25,852 bases of DNA, taken from JANRIC01 sp033765345. GTDB taxonomy: Bacteria > Bacteroidota > Bacteroidia > Cytophagales > Microscillaceae. Position numbers and translations under genes: made by a program. Position 1 is the stretch's first letter; the number at the start of each line of letters is the position of its first letter. This document shows, piece after piece, positions 24,801 through 25,852 of the stretch. The notes under the pieces were generated by a model. It did not search any database and was not told the DNA's origin. It was given only the letters and a program-made list of their open reading frames with translations. The stretch covers positions 1 through 25,852 of the forward strand of contig JANRIC010000112.1 of NCBI GenBank assembly GCA_033765345.1, given 5' to 3'.

Positions 24801-24827
24801 GTATCCAAAGTCATTATCATCAGATAA
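21810..24827 (+). CDS. Secreted beta-helix protein, triple repeat domain, T9SS tail
   Basis: This 1005-residue predicted surface or secreted protein has a signal peptide (MFKYKFLLLTLTLSTIFCIR, cleavage probably after SIA). Residues about 30-505 form a right-handed parallel beta-helix with repeated N-(S/C)-x-F-x-x-N and GGGA/GGAV turns. It ends in a classic choice-of-anchor-Q segment (DNGGGTMTKALSATSPAINK ... RGTNRQGLPDIGAYEY). Three homologous units of about 120 residues follow (about 515-635, 652-772, 785-905). Each has a (V/T)LINxxTxQ start, an APYxxFGD-type core and a TPY motif, and poly-proline linkers (PPPPP near 641, PPPPPP near 777) separate them. A type A T9SS sorting domain (NVYPNPVLADGQLTI to VSKVIIIR, about 922-1005) closes the protein. 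The role may be polysaccharide binding or structural; no catalytic residues are assigned. A strong promoter lies about 0.5 kb upstream and a terminator directly downstream. Confidence 0.88.
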   Translation: MFKYKFLLLTLTLSTIFCIRSIAKDFYITNGNVYGTNGLVEAIRAAKDNNDLINTIHLANGGSYVLDRIIEEAPEGLGPNGLPVWRTDSNTNKVLIFKGNGATISRSASAPIFRMMFVYNHADVQADNVTFANFRTNTRGGGVFYIKYGGTGKFTNCKFPNNQTVSISALYGGSLFIDILGSLEIDQCEFTDNRCWGEGGAVYCVGSDLKVTNSTFLRNKSLNPTSNNNDYYVNGGAIQVDGVNNERTKKVTISNCVFDSNEVGDQGKEQGGGAVFIFLYDDQQFEMDRCTFKNNKSGGFGGGLSASATLANPNAYIKITNSVFHNNRTEGQGGAMWMICKKADIVNCTVSQNYSDEYGGGIAIINQGKTVVKHCTIDNNDCRLSGGGLFCSERSLELYNSIVAFNTIKGANYIAANCREFYQGSGNIEYPQIINNVNAVNCGSNVTIADPKLLALADNGGGTMTKALSATSPAINKANNSFTTPTDQRGTNRQGLPDIGAYEYSTTSTTPPDVIGAGVTINKLVLINTATGQAVSGHDPLLSGAQINLATVDPSQLSIQAFTSSAPQKVNFNLAGAATWNQTEGAAPYFLFGDVNASGSPWKATVPKAGDNFTLTVTPYNLDGTAGLAQVVSFSFVNTTAPPPPPTSTAPIVNSVSVINTLTNQPIPGYENLQDGTQFNLTTLPTTKISFKVNTSNTGSVDLNLSGSATWQQVESVQPFAMFGDNANGLIPWPIKPIAAGDNYKLVITPYSGAGKLGTKGAVKEINFTFVSGEVTPPPPPPSSGLSVSSMTLINALTDQEIKTLQNDETIDLASLPTDQLNIRANVSGGTAGSVVLESFGTVNSLRNENGAPYAMFGDVGGDYYGQTFSAGQYTFKATPYSQLNSSGDTGTALTLNITFTNNINRVAASPSTTLQNNLEEKLNVYPNPVLADGQLTIANTSQVASKVSAVILDRLGKTVYSGEQMLEVGQNAEIDLSKLSLQKGTYTLSYHNGTEKVSKVIIIR

Positions 24828-24849
24828 TTTGAACCAAATTTTTAGAAAT

Positions 24850-24885
24850 AAAAAGCCTGGCCAGTCAAGGTCAGGCTTTTTTATT
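24850..24885. terminator. Bidirectional intrinsic terminator
   Basis: AAAAAGCCTG (24850-24859) pairs with CAGGCTTTTT (24872-24881). The stem continues inward through a G-U pair and CC/GG to a 6-nt loop. It has A-tract and T-tract flanks and lies between the converging beta-helix and FAH-family genes. Confidence 0.88.
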
Positions 24886-25495
24886 ATTTCACCTCAAAAT
24901 TCAGCATTTCTTCCTCTTCCAAATAAGCCTCTAAGCGATCTCCCACTTGTACAGCAGCTACTCCGGCCGGCGTACCCGTAAAAATCAAATCTCCGGGCTT
25001 CAAGGTAAAATATTGCGACACAAAACTGATGATATAGCTGAAATCATAAATCATAAATCCACTATTTCCTTCCTGACGCAATGCGCCGTTAACTTGAAGG
25101 TTGAATCGGATATTTTTCAGATCAGGAAATTGAGAAATGGGTTTAAAAGCAGAAATAGGGGCAGAGCCATTAAAACCCTTGGCCAAATCCCAGGGAAGGC
25201 TTTTGGATTTGAGGTAGGATTGCAGGTCTCTGGCCGTAAAGTCTATCCCAAGTCCGATCTCATCAAAATACTTATAGGCAAATTTTTCCTCAATGTTTTT
25301 GCCCATTTTAGAGATTTTTAATACCAATTCTACCTCATGATGGATGTCTTTAGAGAAATCCGGGTAATAAAACGGCTCATTGTCTTTGAGTAAAGCGGTA
25401 TCCGGTTTGGTGAAAATTACCGGAGCTTCAGGTTTTTCATTTTTTAATTCCTCGATGTGGGCTGCATAGTTTCGCCCGATGGCAATGATTTTCAT
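24884..25495 (-). CDS. FAH-family hydrolase (FAHD1-like)
   Basis: This 203-residue enzyme is a compact fumarylacetoacetate-hydrolase domain. The start MKIIAIGRNYAAHIEEL is the usual N-terminus of short bacterial FAHD1-type members. Metal ligands are visible as E54 and E56 in HHEVELVL and D85 in GLGIDFTARDLQ. The SLPWDLAKGFNGSAPIS segment, NGALRQEGN and the LKPGDLIFTGTPAGVAAVQVGD signature are all present. Members of this size act as acylpyruvate hydrolases, oxaloacetate decarboxylases or related C-C bond enzymes with Mg or Mn; the exact substrate cannot be told. It is cytosolic, on the minus strand and with no operon partner in view. The start at ATG 25495 is clear. Confidence 0.94.
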   Translation of the reverse strand: MKIIAIGRNYAAHIEELKNEKPEAPVIFTKPDTALLKDNEPFYYPDFSKDIHHEVELVLKISKMGKNIEEKFAYKYFDEIGLGIDFTARDLQSYLKSKSLPWDLAKGFNGSAPISAFKPISQFPDLKNIRFNLQVNGALRQEGNSGFMIYDFSYIISFVSQYFTLKPGDLIFTGTPAGVAAVQVGDRLEAYLEEEEMLNFEVK

Positions 25496-25579
25496 AGGAT
25501 CAATTTATGTATAAAGAGATGTTTTTAGTAATAACAATTTGTGACATTAGAGATCATAGTAGGCATTTGATACATCCAC
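25496..25579. other. Short leader between FAH-family gene and repeat array
   Basis: About 84 bp separate the FAH-family start codon from the first 21-bp repeat unit. The promoter of the minus-strand gene should lie here or inside the array; no TAnnTTTG element is apparent on that strand. Confidence 0.35.
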
Positions 25580-25706
25580 GGGCTTAGATATTCTCCGCAT
25601 GGGCTTAGATATTCTCCGCATGGGCTTAGATATTCTCCGAATGGCCTTAGATATAATCAGAATGGGATAAGATAAACTCCTCATTGGGTAAGCTTTGCAC
25701 GGAATT
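25580..25706. repeat. 21-bp tandem array, left arm
   Basis: Six consecutive units start at 25580, 25601, 25622, 25643, 25664 and 25686. The unit consensus runs GGGCTTAGATAT then TCTCCGCAT. Units 1 and 2 are identical, unit 3 has one change, and units 4-6 are progressively degenerate; one extra base precedes unit 6. There are no spacers between units, which excludes CRISPR. Confidence 0.9.
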
Positions 25707-25736
25707 TGATAAAATATTGTCGTCGAATCCAATCAA

Positions 25737-25852
25737 ATGCGGAGAATTTCCCATCCCATGAGGAGTATATCTCAGCCCATTGGGAGCATATCTAAGCCCA
25801 TGCGGAGAATATCTAAGCCCATGCGGAGAATATCTAAGCCCATGCGGAGAAT
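25737..25852. repeat. 21-bp tandem array, right arm (inverted, truncated by window end)
   Basis: Units in reverse orientation start at 25737, 25758, 25779, 25800, 25821 and 25842, the last cut by the window end. The consensus is ATGCGGAGAATATC then TAAGCCC, the reverse complement of the left arm. Units nearest the centre are most degenerate. The two arms are mirror images about position 25721, with a 30-bp central region (25707-25736) of unrelated sequence. Confidence 0.9.

Noticed and set aside
25547..25732. Minus-strand frame with repeated MRRISKP units
   Set aside because: The 7-residue periodicity is just the 21-bp DNA repeat read in frame; the array is mirrored and the frame dissolves at the centre.
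25580..25852. CRISPR array
   Set aside because: Units are directly contiguous, with no unique spacers, and orientation reverses at the centre; no cas gene nearby.

Overview
The window looks like a chromosomal segment from a member of the Bacteroidota, most likely a Cytophagales-type relative; I cannot name the species. Supporting signs are two proteins with type IX secretion (T9SS) C-terminal sorting domains, a cell-surface protein with GIGT-type repeats, a choice-of-anchor-Q beta-helix protein, several small proteins of types familiar from Bacteroidota, AT-rich intergenic DNA, weak Shine-Dalgarno sites, and one near-ideal Bacteroidota promoter (TTG-N19-TAnnTTTG). I see no tRNA, rRNA, transposase gene, phage gene or CRISPR array.

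Layout. 1-1354 is AT-rich and almost gene-free, holding an 11-bp inverted repeat and one probable 56-residue gene on the minus strand. 1355-4653 is a two-gene surface/secretion unit: a GIGT-repeat fibre-like protein, then a pappalysin-type metallopeptidase with a T9SS tail. A shared terminator separates it from miaA (minus strand). 5768-9922 encodes a very large hybrid histidine kinase (four PAS, GAF, HisKA, HATPase, REC, Hpt) and a stand-alone receiver 12 bp downstream, together a multistep phosphorelay. 9957-14821 is housekeeping and accessory: a small conserved protein, a PhnP-like metallo-beta-lactamase-fold hydrolase, a DUF4286-type protein, a small lipoprotein, an aldo/keto reductase, and a minus-strand pair made of a VWA-domain protein and a hypothetical protein. 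15275-15991 is a conserved protein of unknown role. 16325-18315 is groES-groEL, with an unusual non-CIRCE inverted repeat upstream. A 3-TM small membrane protein follows. 18722-19320 is a cluster of REP-like palindromes, one of which has a second copy near 15012. Then come a secreted subtilase with a roughly 220-residue insertion, a 0.9-kb AT-rich gap with a strong promoter, a 1005-residue secreted beta-helix protein with three tandem repeat domains and a T9SS tail, and a FAH-family hydrolase (minus strand).

The most unusual structure is at the right edge, 25580-25852: tandem 21-bp units arranged as two converging arrays that mirror each other about position 25721. Units decay toward the centre and position-matched units share variants, so the whole is a giant imperfect palindrome that runs off the window. 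It encodes no convincing protein and has no CRISPR-like spacers.

The genes do not form one obvious new system. The strongest functional groupings are the fibre/metallopeptidase pair, the kinase/receiver pair, the VWA/hypothetical pair and groESL. The most novel material is in the non-coding repeats.
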